Positions 34,882 to 44,168 of a stretch of 64,000 bases of DNA are shown here, one piece after another. This DNA comes from SAR324 cluster bacterium (lineage in GTDB: Bacteria; SAR324; XYD2-FULL-50-16; HCM1). Each line of letters opens with the position of its first letter. The stretch's first letter is position 1. The stretch lies in contig PUHO01000008.1 in NCBI GenBank assembly GCA_002995645.1, forward strand, positions 1 to 64,000, in the 5' to 3' direction. Under the pieces are notes generated by a model that worked only from the letters and a program-made list of their open reading frames with translations, was not told the DNA's origin and did no database searches. The position numbers and the translations under genes are program-made.

Positions 34882-37554
34882 ATGAAGCAATTTTTTCTCG
34901 CTTGCCTTTTTTGTACTGTTTTTTTATTTAACGCTCAAGCAAGTACGTCTAAATTTATCCCGCAATCTGAGTTAATCCATAATGCGCTTGCCGTTATTTC
35001 CGAACGATACGTTGCTCCGGAAAGGATTTCTTCTTCCGCTTTATTGCAAGGCGCTTTTGACGAATTGGCGTTAACTTTTTCGCCGGTTATGATTAAATCA
35101 AAAAAAGACAAACATCATTTATATATAAAAGTTACGGTAGATAGTGACGTAAAAGAATTTGACGTGCAACGACTTGCTAACGTAGACGATTTAAATAACG
35201 TAGTCCAATCGCTTGTTAAATATATTAAGCAAAACTTGCCGGATAATACAAAATTGCAAAAAGTAGATTATGCCGTTATTAAAGGTATGTTGAAAAAACT
35301 AGATCCCCATTCTAGCTTAATTGTGCCAGATGAATACACACAATTTAATATGTCTACTTCCGGCGATTACGGCGGGGTTGGTATGGTTATCTCGCAAGTA
35401 AAAGGGAAAATAGTTGCTTTATACGTGTTAGACGATAGCCCGGCGCAAAAAGCAGGCTTAAAGCCTAATGATCAACTTGTTCGTATTGGTGAACAAACTA
35501 CATTGAATATGTTCCCTTCGGAAGTTGCCGACCTTTTAAGAGGAAAAGCGTCTACAAAAGTGAAAGTATACATTATGCGTAAAGGCTTCAAAACGCCGCG
35601 CCAAGTTGAATTGACAAGAGCAAGGTTGTCTTTGAATTCAGTTTATAGCCATATTTTCAAAAAAGGCAACGCACGTGTAGGCTATATGCAAATACAAAGC
35701 TTCCAATCAAATACGTTTAATCAAGTAGCGCAACAAATAGACGACTTTGAATATGAATCAAAAGACTTCAAAGGTGTTATTCTTGATTTAAGAAACAATC
35801 CGGGCGGTTTATTAGTGGCTGCTATTGGCATTAGCGACTTGTTTCTTAAAAAAGGCGTGATTGTCTCGACTGCTAATGCACATAGAAAAAACAAACAATC
35901 TTATAATGCTAGTTGGTTTAAAACACTTGATTATTTTCCTATTGTTGTTTTAGTAAACGGCGATAGCGCGTCTGCCGCGGAAATCTTAAGTGGTGCGTTA
36001 AAACGTAATAACAGAGCGGTTTTAATAGGACAAAGGACTTTTGGTAAAGGGTCGGTGCAACAAATCATACCACTACAAAAAAATACTATACTTAAGCTGA
36101 CAACAGCGCAGTACCTTACTCCCGGCGATTATTCAATTCAATCAGTTGGGATAGAACCTAATATTATGTTAGTGCCTTATTTCTTATCTCATAAAGGTCT
36201 TGTTATGAGCCCGCAAAATTATTTTGGTGAGAAAGATTTAACAGGTATTTTTAAATGGGGAAATAAACTAGAAAAATCAGACTATGTTAGCTATTATTTG
36301 TTAACTAAGGAAAATAAAAAATATTTTAATGCTAGTGCCCCAAGGTATTCAAAGAAAGAATTAGTTAAATGGCTAAAAGGCGATTACTTAACGCAAACTA
36401 GCGTTGCGATTTTAGTAAATAATAATAAAGCCGCTACTGCTAAACTAAAACGGGTTGCTATACGGTATGTGAAACAACAAGAGCAAAAGCAAGAGCAAAA
36501 CTTGATTCATGCTTTAGCAACTAAGAAAATTAATTGGAACAAAGCACCGTATAAGAAAAGTACGCAAAAAGCATTAAGCGCGCGGTTTTGGTTTACTAAA
36601 AAAGTAGGTAAAAAATGGAACGCTTCCACTTCTGCTTTAGTTGCCGGCGGTGATTATAGATTATATGCTGAAGTGAAAAATAATAGTACACACGTTATTT
36701 CTCGTATTAAAGCAAATTCAAAAGCCACAGAAACATGGAACAACGGCATTGCCATGGTTTTCGGCACGTTAAAGCCAAAACAAAAAGCTAGCTGGTATTA
36801 TGAGTTCTCTTTGCCAAAAAACGTGGATAGTGTTAATAAAAAGCTATCGTTTGTCTTCAAAAATCAAAAACAAACTTTCTTAAAGAAAAACGTTGTGTTA
36901 AACATACAAAATCAAGGAGCACCTCGTTTTACCTATTCTTTATTAAGTAGCACTGTAAAAGACAACAAAGAAGGTGATATTAAAAAACTACACTTTCAAA
37001 TTGCTAATAAAGCGGCAACGCCAACAGGTAAATTAGAAGTTTTCTTACGTAATGGCGAAGGTGACAACCTTTTTCTTATTAAAGGAAAAACAATGCACGG
37101 GTCTTTGAAAAAAGGCGAGTCTTTTCAAGGTGATTTTTCTTTTCGCTTAAAACAAGTACCAAAAGACAAAACAATAGACGTTTCTTTAACTGTTATAGAT
37201 AAGCTTTACGTTGATAAAAGTTTTGAAGAAAAATTAAAAATACCGGTAGAAAAAGAAACGTGGCAACTTAAGAACGCACTGCCTTATTTCACGGACGTGC
37301 GCTATCCTTTAGTGGCAAAAAATAATAAAGCACAACTGTCTTTTGTCGTGCAAGACGATAGTAGCTTGAAAGATACTTATTTATTTGTGAATAATCACAA
37401 AGTATTTTATCAAAATTATGAAACGGCAAAAAATAAAACGCAAGCACATGTGAATACAACGTTACGTTTGAAAAAAGGTATGAACCAAGTAGTTTTAATC
37501 GCAAGAGACGATAGACGCGTAATGACAGAAAAAAAATTATTTATTCGTTATTAA
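34882..37554 (+). CDS. S41 C-terminal processing protease with a long C-terminal extension
   Basis: An 890-residue secreted protease. The signal peptide is MKQFFLACLFCTVFLFNAQAS. A PDZ domain lies at about 160-235 (GDYGGVGMVISQ...SPAQKAGLKPNDQLV), then the S41 catalytic core with S364 (DSASAAE) and K389 (TFGKGS) exactly 25 residues apart, as in Prc/CtpA. After about residue 430 come some 460 residues not found in ordinary Ctp: a Lys-rich helical part, then beta-rich segments that look like repeated Ig/CARDB-type domains to the end. It should trim C-termini of envelope proteins in the periplasm. Its intact active site contrasts with FtsH and ClpP here. Confidence 0.9.
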   Translation: MKQFFLACLFCTVFLFNAQASTSKFIPQSELIHNALAVISERYVAPERISSSALLQGAFDELALTFSPVMIKSKKDKHHLYIKVTVDSDVKEFDVQRLANVDDLNNVVQSLVKYIKQNLPDNTKLQKVDYAVIKGMLKKLDPHSSLIVPDEYTQFNMSTSGDYGGVGMVISQVKGKIVALYVLDDSPAQKAGLKPNDQLVRIGEQTTLNMFPSEVADLLRGKASTKVKVYIMRKGFKTPRQVELTRARLSLNSVYSHIFKKGNARVGYMQIQSFQSNTFNQVAQQIDDFEYESKDFKGVILDLRNNPGGLLVAAIGISDLFLKKGVIVSTANAHRKNKQSYNASWFKTLDYFPIVVLVNGDSASAAEILSGALKRNNRAVLIGQRTFGKGSVQQIIPLQKNTILKLTTAQYLTPGDYSIQSVGIEPNIMLVPYFLSHKGLVMSPQNYFGEKDLTGIFKWGNKLEKSDYVSYYLLTKENKKYFNASAPRYSKKELVKWLKGDYLTQTSVAILVNNNKAATAKLKRVAIRYVKQQEQKQEQNLIHALATKKINWNKAPYKKSTQKALSARFWFTKKVGKKWNASTSALVAGGDYRLYAEVKNNSTHVISRIKANSKATETWNNGIAMVFGTLKPKQKASWYYEFSLPKNVDSVNKKLSFVFKNQKQTFLKKNVVLNIQNQGAPRFTYSLLSSTVKDNKEGDIKKLHFQIANKAATPTGKLEVFLRNGEGDNLFLIKGKTMHGSLKKGESFQGDFSFRLKQVPKDKTIDVSLTVIDKLYVDKSFEEKLKIPVEKETWQLKNALPYFTDVRYPLVAKNNKAQLSFVVQDDSSLKDTYLFVNNHKVFYQNYETAKNKTQAHVNTTLRLKKGMNQVVLIARDDRRVMTEKKLFIRY

Positions 37555-37661
37555 GCTGATTGTTGCTTTTTCGTATTATATTTGGTACAATTCTATGAAA
37601 AATTTATATTCGCTATCCTATGCTGATTTCAGTTAAAATTTAATTCTTTATATATAATCTT

Positions 37662-39503
37662 ATGGCACAAGATACAAAACAAAAAGTTATTAACACGAAC
37701 AAATCGGACGAGTTTTTAAATCAAATCGTACATCCTGAAATTCCCGGCGCTATTGGTTCAAGAAATAGTATTTATCGCGAAGGTAGGGACGAATACAAAG
37801 AGGCTAAGCTTGTTCTTGATGAAGAAGTAGATAAAGTTTTAAATCATATTCATGCTAAACTGCCGCCTGAGGTTTTGGAACACTTGGACGTAATGGGCTC
37901 AGTTAAATCTAAGCTACATAATTACTTTAATCAAGATTTTCAAAATATGTTAAATCGTTACCTGGTAACGATGGAAGACGAAATGGCGAAAAAATTTGGT
38001 AACCTCGTTGATAAAGAAGAAAAACGAATTTTAGAACGCTATACGCCGCGTGAAATCACAGACCTTCTTAGCAAATCCGACGTAGCAGACGACTTTAATA
38101 CAAGGGAAGTAGAAACCTCCGTTGTTAGTATGTACGAACATTTGCAACAATATATTGACGAAGGCGTGGAAGAACTAGAACGGCATACTAATTCTGTTTT
38201 ACAAGAAAAAACGGACGTAGGCGCGTTTATTCAAGGTGAAAATTCATATGCTATAGCTAAGTGTGTTTTTCAAGACAATAGCTACAGACCGCAAACGGTT
38301 ATGAATGTAAAATTGTCTATCTCTATTCGTGAAGCCGAGTTGATAAGCCCTATATATCATTACCAACTGCCAGTTGCCGAGATTTTAAAAGATTTAGTTG
38401 CTAAACATGTTCATACGCTTATTGACGCCGAACTAAAAACAGCGCTAGAAAGCTTATCGCCGCAACAAAATAAACGAGCTTCTATAACAAGCTTGTTTGA
38501 AAGGTTACGTATTATGGAAAAATACGTTTCTGATGAGGATACAGAAAATTCAAAACGCTATCAAATTGTAGCAAAGAAATTTTTTACTGCGCTAGATAGT
38601 TTGCAAAATGAATCGCCGGACAATGTAATCAATCCTTTACGTGTAAGGGAAAGTGTCGTTCGTATCCTAGATAGGCAAGACGTGCGTAATAGAGGCTTTA
38701 ACACGGCGGTTAACGCGTTATCCTCTATTTTAAACCATAGTAAAATGGGATATCAATTTTTGGAAAACTCAAATAATGCAAGAGAGTGTATTATCAGAGA
38801 ATACCAAGAAGAAAACCCGGAAAAATTGCCTGATGAATATTATGCTATTCGCCTGGTTTACTATGATTATGAACAACTTACCTTGTTACGTGAAAATTAT
38901 TCAAAACAACTTGTTGAACTAGAAGAAAAAATAATTCACTTGTGGAAAGTTTGTAAAGCAATCAATAAAAAAACAAGACTTAGCACTAAAGAAGAAGATT
39001 GGGATACGCTTGTTACTCGTATAACAAAGCAAACCGGCGACAAAACGAAAAAAACGGCAAATGACGTTAATTTGCTAGCAACAGAAGAAAAGGAAGAAAC
39101 AGAACAAGAATGTGATGAGTTTTCTTTTATTCGTGCAGAAGAAACTTTTGTAACAAAAGCGAATCCAACAGTGGAAGGCAAGCTGAGTAATTTAAAAGAA
39201 CGCTTTGTTCTTATGAAAAAAAACTTAGACGGCACATACGGCATGAATTATACGCAAGAGCGATCTGTTATTGAAGAAAGAATGACTTTAATTGAAAAAC
39301 AATTTGATGAATTTTGCGAACAAATTAACCCGTATCATATACAGCCGGGCTTGGTTCTAGATATTGATTTAGTCAGTATTAAGAAAAGAAAAAATACAAT
39401 GATAAAAATGGCGAATGTTATTAATGAATTTTTACACTCTGTATCGAAAGGCTTTGCCGAAATACCATCGCAAGAAGATACAATAAAAGAAAAAGTTGGA
39501 TAA
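37662..39503 (+). CDS. CfpA-like cytoplasmic filament protein
   Basis: A 613-residue, highly charged, mostly helical protein with no signal peptide or TM, so cytoplasmic. From memory it resembles the spirochaete cytoplasmic filament protein CfpA over its whole length: LDVMGSVKSKLHNYFNQDFQ (about 58-77), RYTPREITDLL, KTDVGAFIQGENSYAIAKC, ELISPIYHYQ, RNRGFNTAVNALSSIL, KMGYQFLENS and, near the end, NPYHIQPGLVLDIDLVS and NVINEFLHSVSKGF. CfpA forms ribbon-like filaments under the inner membrane and affects cell division in Treponema. It is 17 bp upstream of accA. The match needs a database search. Confidence 0.65.
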   Translation: MAQDTKQKVINTNKSDEFLNQIVHPEIPGAIGSRNSIYREGRDEYKEAKLVLDEEVDKVLNHIHAKLPPEVLEHLDVMGSVKSKLHNYFNQDFQNMLNRYLVTMEDEMAKKFGNLVDKEEKRILERYTPREITDLLSKSDVADDFNTREVETSVVSMYEHLQQYIDEGVEELERHTNSVLQEKTDVGAFIQGENSYAIAKCVFQDNSYRPQTVMNVKLSISIREAELISPIYHYQLPVAEILKDLVAKHVHTLIDAELKTALESLSPQQNKRASITSLFERLRIMEKYVSDEDTENSKRYQIVAKKFFTALDSLQNESPDNVINPLRVRESVVRILDRQDVRNRGFNTAVNALSSILNHSKMGYQFLENSNNARECIIREYQEENPEKLPDEYYAIRLVYYDYEQLTLLRENYSKQLVELEEKIIHLWKVCKAINKKTRLSTKEEDWDTLVTRITKQTGDKTKKTANDVNLLATEEKEETEQECDEFSFIRAEETFVTKANPTVEGKLSNLKERFVLMKKNLDGTYGMNYTQERSVIEERMTLIEKQFDEFCEQINPYHIQPGLVLDIDLVSIKKRKNTMIKMANVINEFLHSVSKGFAEIPSQEDTIKEKVG

Positions 39504-39520
39504 TTATTTATTAAAGCACT

Positions 39521-40477
39521 ATGGAGCATCTTCCTTTTGAAGAACCTATCGTTCGTTTGCGCAATAAAATACAAGAGCTAAAGGCACTTGAGAAAAAAGA
39601 AAAAGTAAACATGATAGAAGAGATAAACAAGCTGGAGAGCAAAGCGCTACAGCTAGAATCAAGAATATACGCTAATCTAGACAGCTGGGAAAAAACGCAA
39701 ATAGCAAGACACCCTATGCGTCCGTATACGCTTGATTTTATTGCCGCTTGTGTGACTGATTTTCGTGAATTACATGGAGATCGTCATTTTAGGGACGATC
39801 CTTCTATTGTTGGCGGATTTGGCAAAATCAAAAATATCCCTTTTATGATTATTGGAACGCAAAAAGGGCGAACAACGCAAGAAAATATATATCGTAATTT
39901 TGGCATGCCTCATCCTGAAGGTTATAGAAAAGCTTTACGTTTAATGAAGCTAGCAGAGAAATTTAATCTTCCTGTTTTAACGTTAATCGACACGGCAGGC
40001 GCGTTCCCCGGATTAGAAGCGGAAGAAAGAGCCCAGTCTGAAGCCATTGCCGTTAACTTAAGGGAAATGGCAGCTTTAGAAGTGCCGATTATTAGTGTTA
40101 TTACAGGGGAAGGCGGAAGCGGCGGAGCTTTAGCTTTAGGGGTAGGAAATAAAGTATTAATGATGGAGTATTCTATTTATTCTGTTATTTCACCGGAAGG
40201 GTGCGCAAGTATACTTTTTAAAGATTCTAGCCAACAAAAGCGAGCGGCACAATCTTTGAAATACACAGCGCCATATTTACAAGAGCTTAATATTATTGAT
40301 GATATTGTTCCTGAGCCCATAGGCGGAGCGCACAAAAATCCCCAAGAGGCAATGAAAAATTTACAAAAAAAAATATTGTCTAATTTAGCTAGTTTGAAGA
40401 AAATAAAGAAAATAGATTATATAGAGCAACGATATGAACGGTTTAGACATATAGGTGCCTCTATGGAAGAGAATTAG
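39521..40477 (+). CDS. accA: Acetyl-CoA carboxylase carboxyltransferase subunit alpha
   Basis: A 318-residue cytoplasmic enzyme subunit that, with AccD, transfers CO2 from biotin to acetyl-CoA for fatty acid synthesis. QIARHPMRPYTLDFI, LHGDRHFRDDPSIVGGFG, GMPHPEGYRKALRLM, TLIDTAGAFPGLEAEERAQSEAI, GEGGSGGALALGVGN and SVISPEGCASIL are all canonical. The N-terminus has the usual coiled-coil helix. Only 11 bp separate it from the gspL-like gene. Confidence 0.97.
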   Translation: MEHLPFEEPIVRLRNKIQELKALEKKEKVNMIEEINKLESKALQLESRIYANLDSWEKTQIARHPMRPYTLDFIAACVTDFRELHGDRHFRDDPSIVGGFGKIKNIPFMIIGTQKGRTTQENIYRNFGMPHPEGYRKALRLMKLAEKFNLPVLTLIDTAGAFPGLEAEERAQSEAIAVNLREMAALEVPIISVITGEGGSGGALALGVGNKVLMMEYSIYSVISPEGCASILFKDSSQQKRAAQSLKYTAPYLQELNIIDDIVPEPIGGAHKNPQEAMKNLQKKILSNLASLKKIKKIDYIEQRYERFRHIGASMEEN

Positions 40478-40488
40478 AAGTTTACTTT

Positions 40489-41841
40489 ATGGAAATTTTT
40501 AATGTTATAGGTTTAGGCGGGCACTTTACCCTACACTCTTCACAAGAAGAAGAACAGCGATCCGTTACGGTTTCTTTACATAAACCGGAAGAAATAGCAG
40601 AGCAACTTCTTGAATTGCTAACGCATATCCCGCACGGTAGTAAGGCGGATATTATTTTAGACGAACGTTGGATACAATACCACACGTTAACGTTGCCTTT
40701 GTTTTCTCGTTCGCGTATTTTGAAACTGTTACGTTTTGAGTTGTCGCAAATCTTGTTTTCCAATATTGAAGAATATATGTATATTCCTTCGTTAACGTTT
40801 AACAAAGGAACGCGCGAAACCTATGTTAGCGTATACAGTATGCGCCATGAACTACTAGAGGTGCTTCGCGAAGCCATGCACGATAGTAAACTAGATAATT
40901 GCCGTATTATCCCTCTCTCGTCTGCGATTAGTACCTATTTAAAAGACCAATATTCACCGAATAATCATATTGTCGTTTGCTCTTTTTTAGGACAATTACG
41001 CGTTTTTTCTTTTGTGCAAGGTGTTGTTAAGGATATTTCTTTGATTCCTTTGCTTACTTCTGCTGATAGCGGAGAATCGAATTGGCTTCTTTCACTTAAC
41101 CAAAGGATTGCTTCTTTTTTAAGTCACGGGCAGGCTGATAGCGAGGTTAGTGTTTACGGGTTAAACGGTCTTGAAGTTGTTAATAACGTAGTGGAACAAA
41201 AAGGCGATTTTTCTGCTTTAGCTTTTGAAACGGCAGGTAAAGAAATAATTAACTCGTCTTCTCTTCTTTCAAACCATGTTGTGAACATGCAAGAAAGAAC
41301 AACAATGGTTTTACAATTACTTGCAAAACATAAAACGCGTTTAATTAAACTAGCCGTTGCTTTAAGTATTATTGTTGTTTTATATGCAGGCGTTACAGTC
41401 TATAAAAATATACTCATAGATAGACGTGTGGCACAAGCGGAAAAAATCTATACGCAAGTAATGCGGCGCTATCTTCCGGGAAGCGTTAGTATAGATGAGA
41501 GTATTCCCTTTTTGCAACGTGCCTTAAAAAGGTTGGACGTAAGTAAAGTTAAAAGAAAAAATATATTTTTTAGCGGTACGTTTCCTGTTTCTAATTTATG
41601 GCAAATATTTGCTAAGTTACAAGAGAAACAACCGGGGTTACAATTAACTAGCATTGTGCAAGAAAAAAGCAAGCTAGAAATATTGGGCAAAATTGAAAAA
41701 GTAGAGTCAGTTAAGCAAATACAAAACGAGCTACTAAAACATTTTCCTTCAAAACAGTACCGTCTTAGCATGACAAATAAAAAGCGTAAGACCTATTATC
41801 TGTTTACTATAACTATAAGCGTTAAAAAGAAAAGTGAGTGA
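40489..41841 (+). CDS. gspL: Type II secretion GspL / PilM-PilN-like assembly protein
   Basis: A 450-residue bitopic membrane protein. The cytoplasmic part (1 to about 270) resembles the actin-like GspL/PilM fold (WIQYHTLTLPLFSRSRILKLLRFELSQ, the surface that binds the secretion ATPase). One TM at about 284-305 (LIKLAVALSIIVVLYAGVTVY) leads into a periplasmic ferredoxin-like PilN/GspL domain. It overlaps the next gene by 8 nt. The gene order with a GspM-like and a GspN-like protein supports a T2SS inner-membrane platform; alone it could equally be a type IV pilus protein. Confidence 0.7.
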   Translation: MEIFNVIGLGGHFTLHSSQEEEQRSVTVSLHKPEEIAEQLLELLTHIPHGSKADIILDERWIQYHTLTLPLFSRSRILKLLRFELSQILFSNIEEYMYIPSLTFNKGTRETYVSVYSMRHELLEVLREAMHDSKLDNCRIIPLSSAISTYLKDQYSPNNHIVVCSFLGQLRVFSFVQGVVKDISLIPLLTSADSGESNWLLSLNQRIASFLSHGQADSEVSVYGLNGLEVVNNVVEQKGDFSALAFETAGKEIINSSSLLSNHVVNMQERTTMVLQLLAKHKTRLIKLAVALSIIVVLYAGVTVYKNILIDRRVAQAEKIYTQVMRRYLPGSVSIDESIPFLQRALKRLDVSKVKRKNIFFSGTFPVSNLWQIFAKLQEKQPGLQLTSIVQEKSKLEILGKIEKVESVKQIQNELLKHFPSKQYRLSMTNKKRKTYYLFTITISVKKKSE

Positions 41842-42274
41842 TAGAGAGAAAATATACCTTATTATTGGTAGCGTTTTTATTGTTTTTCTTGGGATTTTGC
41901 ATTTTGTTATAACCCCTTTTACAAATGCATATGACAGAAAAAAAACGTATATAGAAACCTTATATTCTAATATAGACGAGCTGAATCAATTGGGAACAAA
42001 GTACGTTCAACGAAAGAAGAAAGTAGTCGCATCAGGTAATTTAAAAGAATATATAGATAACCTAATTACGCCAATGGAGCTAACTTCTAAAGTTAAAGAA
42101 GTTAGAGAAGGATTCGTAGAGGTTAGCGTTGACGGAGGAAGTATAGCAGATATGAGACGCATAATATATAATATAGAAGAACAGGGCTATTTTATTAGTT
42201 CGTTTGAACTCGGCGCTTCTTTTGAAAAGAAAAAAATGCTTACTTTAGATATGACAGTGTTACAGGTAAAATAA
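41834..42274 (+). CDS. gspM: GspM-like type II secretion platform protein
   Basis: A 146-residue protein with a short cytoplasmic N-terminus, one TM (about 8-28, IYLIIGSVFIVFLGILHFV), a coiled-coil-like stretch and a small periplasmic alpha/beta domain, the GspM/PilO layout. The GTG start at 41834 overlaps the preceding stop. Sequence similarity to GspM is weak, so the call depends on topology and position between GspL- and GspN-like genes. It ends directly before the next ATG (0 bp). Confidence 0.6.
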   Translation: MSDREKIYLIIGSVFIVFLGILHFVITPFTNAYDRKKTYIETLYSNIDELNQLGTKYVQRKKKVVASGNLKEYIDNLITPMELTSKVKEVREGFVEVSVDGGSIADMRRIIYNIEEQGYFISSFELGASFEKKKMLTLDMTVLQVK

Positions 42275-43129
42275 ATGCGTAAAATTTTGAAGGGCTTTGG
42301 CATCACTCTAGTTCTGCTTATTTTGTTTATATACCTTGTAATACAAAACTTGCCGGAAGCCTCAGTACGAAATTATATAGAACACACAATAAACGAACAG
42401 TTAATTGGTCAAGTTGTAAGTATTGGTGAATTCCACATAACCATTACCGGTTTAGAATTAAAAAACGTAGTTATTTATGATAAATGGCAAAAATATCAAA
42501 AAATAGCGGAAATAGATTCTATCTCTGTATATGCAACTTTACTTTCTTTAGTAAGCGGTAAAATACGTATAGAAGGCGATATATATCAAGGGTATATTCG
42601 TGGGTATATTAATTTGATTTTTTCTACTGTACACATTGGTTTTGCCGACGTGGATTTACGTTATATTCCTGCAGTTAAGAATTGCCTTTGCCTTGCGTCT
42701 AACACAACGGCGCGCGGAACCATTACAATGAATCATTATAATATACAAGAAACCGAACTTGGTATTGCGCTAGATTCGTTGGTTTTTCATATGCCAAAAC
42801 ATAGTACAAGCTTTTTGGCGATACCGGATACCGGTTTGAAAAATGTAAAATTAGAAATTAAATCGTTAAACATAGCAAATCAATTCCGCTTGTTACTGCA
42901 AAGCGTGGGAGATGCGACAATAGACCTAACCGGTAGTGTTACTTTAAATCCTAAGAACCCTGCTTTTTCTTTTATGAACGTATCGCTTAACGTAACGCCA
43001 ACAGCAACGTACGGACCTAAATTGCTAAAAGCAATTCCAATTATTCAAAATTACATGGATAGTTCTAAACGACTGAAAGTGGTTGTTAAAGGACGCTTCC
43101 CGGGCATAGAAATAAAGAAAGTACAATGA
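42275..43129 (+). CDS. gspN: GspN-like protein of the AsmA type
   Basis: A 284-residue protein with an N-terminal signal anchor (GFGITLVLLILFIYLVIQNL) and a beta-rich periplasmic body. Segments VVSIGEFHITITGLELKNVVIYDK and ISVYATLLSLVSGKIRIEGDI have the AsmA/GspN look seen in deltaproteobacterial gsp clusters. It is the third gene of the tightly packed L-M-N set and its stop overlaps the mltG start (ATGATG). No other gsp gene is in the window. An AsmA-like lipid-transfer role is an alternative. Confidence 0.6.
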   Translation: MRKILKGFGITLVLLILFIYLVIQNLPEASVRNYIEHTINEQLIGQVVSIGEFHITITGLELKNVVIYDKWQKYQKIAEIDSISVYATLLSLVSGKIRIEGDIYQGYIRGYINLIFSTVHIGFADVDLRYIPAVKNCLCLASNTTARGTITMNHYNIQETELGIALDSLVFHMPKHSTSFLAIPDTGLKNVKLEIKSLNIANQFRLLLQSVGDATIDLTGSVTLNPKNPAFSFMNVSLNVTPTATYGPKLLKAIPIIQNYMDSSKRLKVVVKGRFPGIEIKKVQ

Positions 43130-44151
43130 TGCGATTCCAACGTAAAGTAATATGGCAAGCTCTTATTTTGTTTGTTTTTTTATTGGCTTTATATATTATT
43201 ACAATATTGTTTTTCCCTTATCGTAACTATACGGAAAAACATAAAATCATAAAAGTTAAACAAGGAATGAGTATAAACTCAATTGGGCTTTTACTGGAAA
43301 AAGAAGGCGTTATTTACTCTCATAACTTTTTTAACCTGCTCGTTCGTTTTAGATCAAAACGCGCAGTGGAACAAGGGAAATATTTATGGAATCAATCCTA
43401 TTCTTTGTGGCAAGTTGTTAATATCTTAGAACAAGGCAAGGTCGTTCTTGCAACAGTGACTATTCCGGAAGGTTGGCGAATGCGCCGCATTTTCAGGACA
43501 CTAGCAAGGCGTAAATTAAATACAGTGCAAGAATATACGGAACTAGCGTCAAGTCGTGCTTTTTTGAAGCTCCTGCATTTACCGCCGAACGCAAAAAACT
43601 TGGAAGGGTTTCTTGCTCCAGATACGTATAAATTTTCTTATGGTGAAAGTAGTAAACAAATCTTAACGACTATGGTGCATAACTTTTTTTCGCGTATGCC
43701 AAGAAATTATGCCGACTTAGCACATAAATTTAATTTAAGTTACTATGATGCTATTATCCTTGCGTCTATTATAGAAAAGGAAACAAGCAAATCAAAAGAA
43801 AGGGGATTAATATCGTCTGTGTTTCATAATCGCTTACGTAAACCAATGCCATTACAAACCGATCCGACTATTATATACGGCTCGCCGGATTATAAAGGAA
43901 AGATTACAAAGAAAATGCTACGTAAGCCAACGCCGTATAATACGTATAGAAACTTTGGGTTAACGCCGACTCCTATATCTAATCCTGGATTAGCATCTAT
44001 TATGGCGGCAGTTCAACCAAAACAAACAAAATATTTGTATTTTGTTGCTAGAGGTAACGGATATCATTATTTTAGCGAAACCTATGCCGAACATAGAAAA
44101 GCAATACAAAGGTATCAAAAAAAACGTTCACAAAAATATCGTTCTTATTAA
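43126..44151 (+). CDS. mltG: Endolytic murein transglycosylase MltG
   Basis: A 341-residue membrane-anchored enzyme that cleaves nascent glycan strands. The TM is at about 10-30. The LysM-like part (IIKVKQGMSINSIGLLLEKEGVI) is followed by TIPEGWRMRRI. The catalytic core has ASIIEKETSKSKERGLISSVFHNRL with the conserved Glu, LQTDPTIIYG and NTYRNFGLTPTPISNPG. The start overlaps the preceding stop. Two adjacent ATGs (43126, 43129) are possible starts. Confidence 0.95.
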   Translation: MMRFQRKVIWQALILFVFLLALYIITILFFPYRNYTEKHKIIKVKQGMSINSIGLLLEKEGVIYSHNFFNLLVRFRSKRAVEQGKYLWNQSYSLWQVVNILEQGKVVLATVTIPEGWRMRRIFRTLARRKLNTVQEYTELASSRAFLKLLHLPPNAKNLEGFLAPDTYKFSYGESSKQILTTMVHNFFSRMPRNYADLAHKFNLSYYDAIILASIIEKETSKSKERGLISSVFHNRLRKPMPLQTDPTIIYGSPDYKGKITKKMLRKPTPYNTYRNFGLTPTPISNPGLASIMAAVQPKQTKYLYFVARGNGYHYFSETYAEHRKAIQRYQKKRSQKYRSY

Positions 44152-44168
44152 TTTAAAAAGGAATACTT

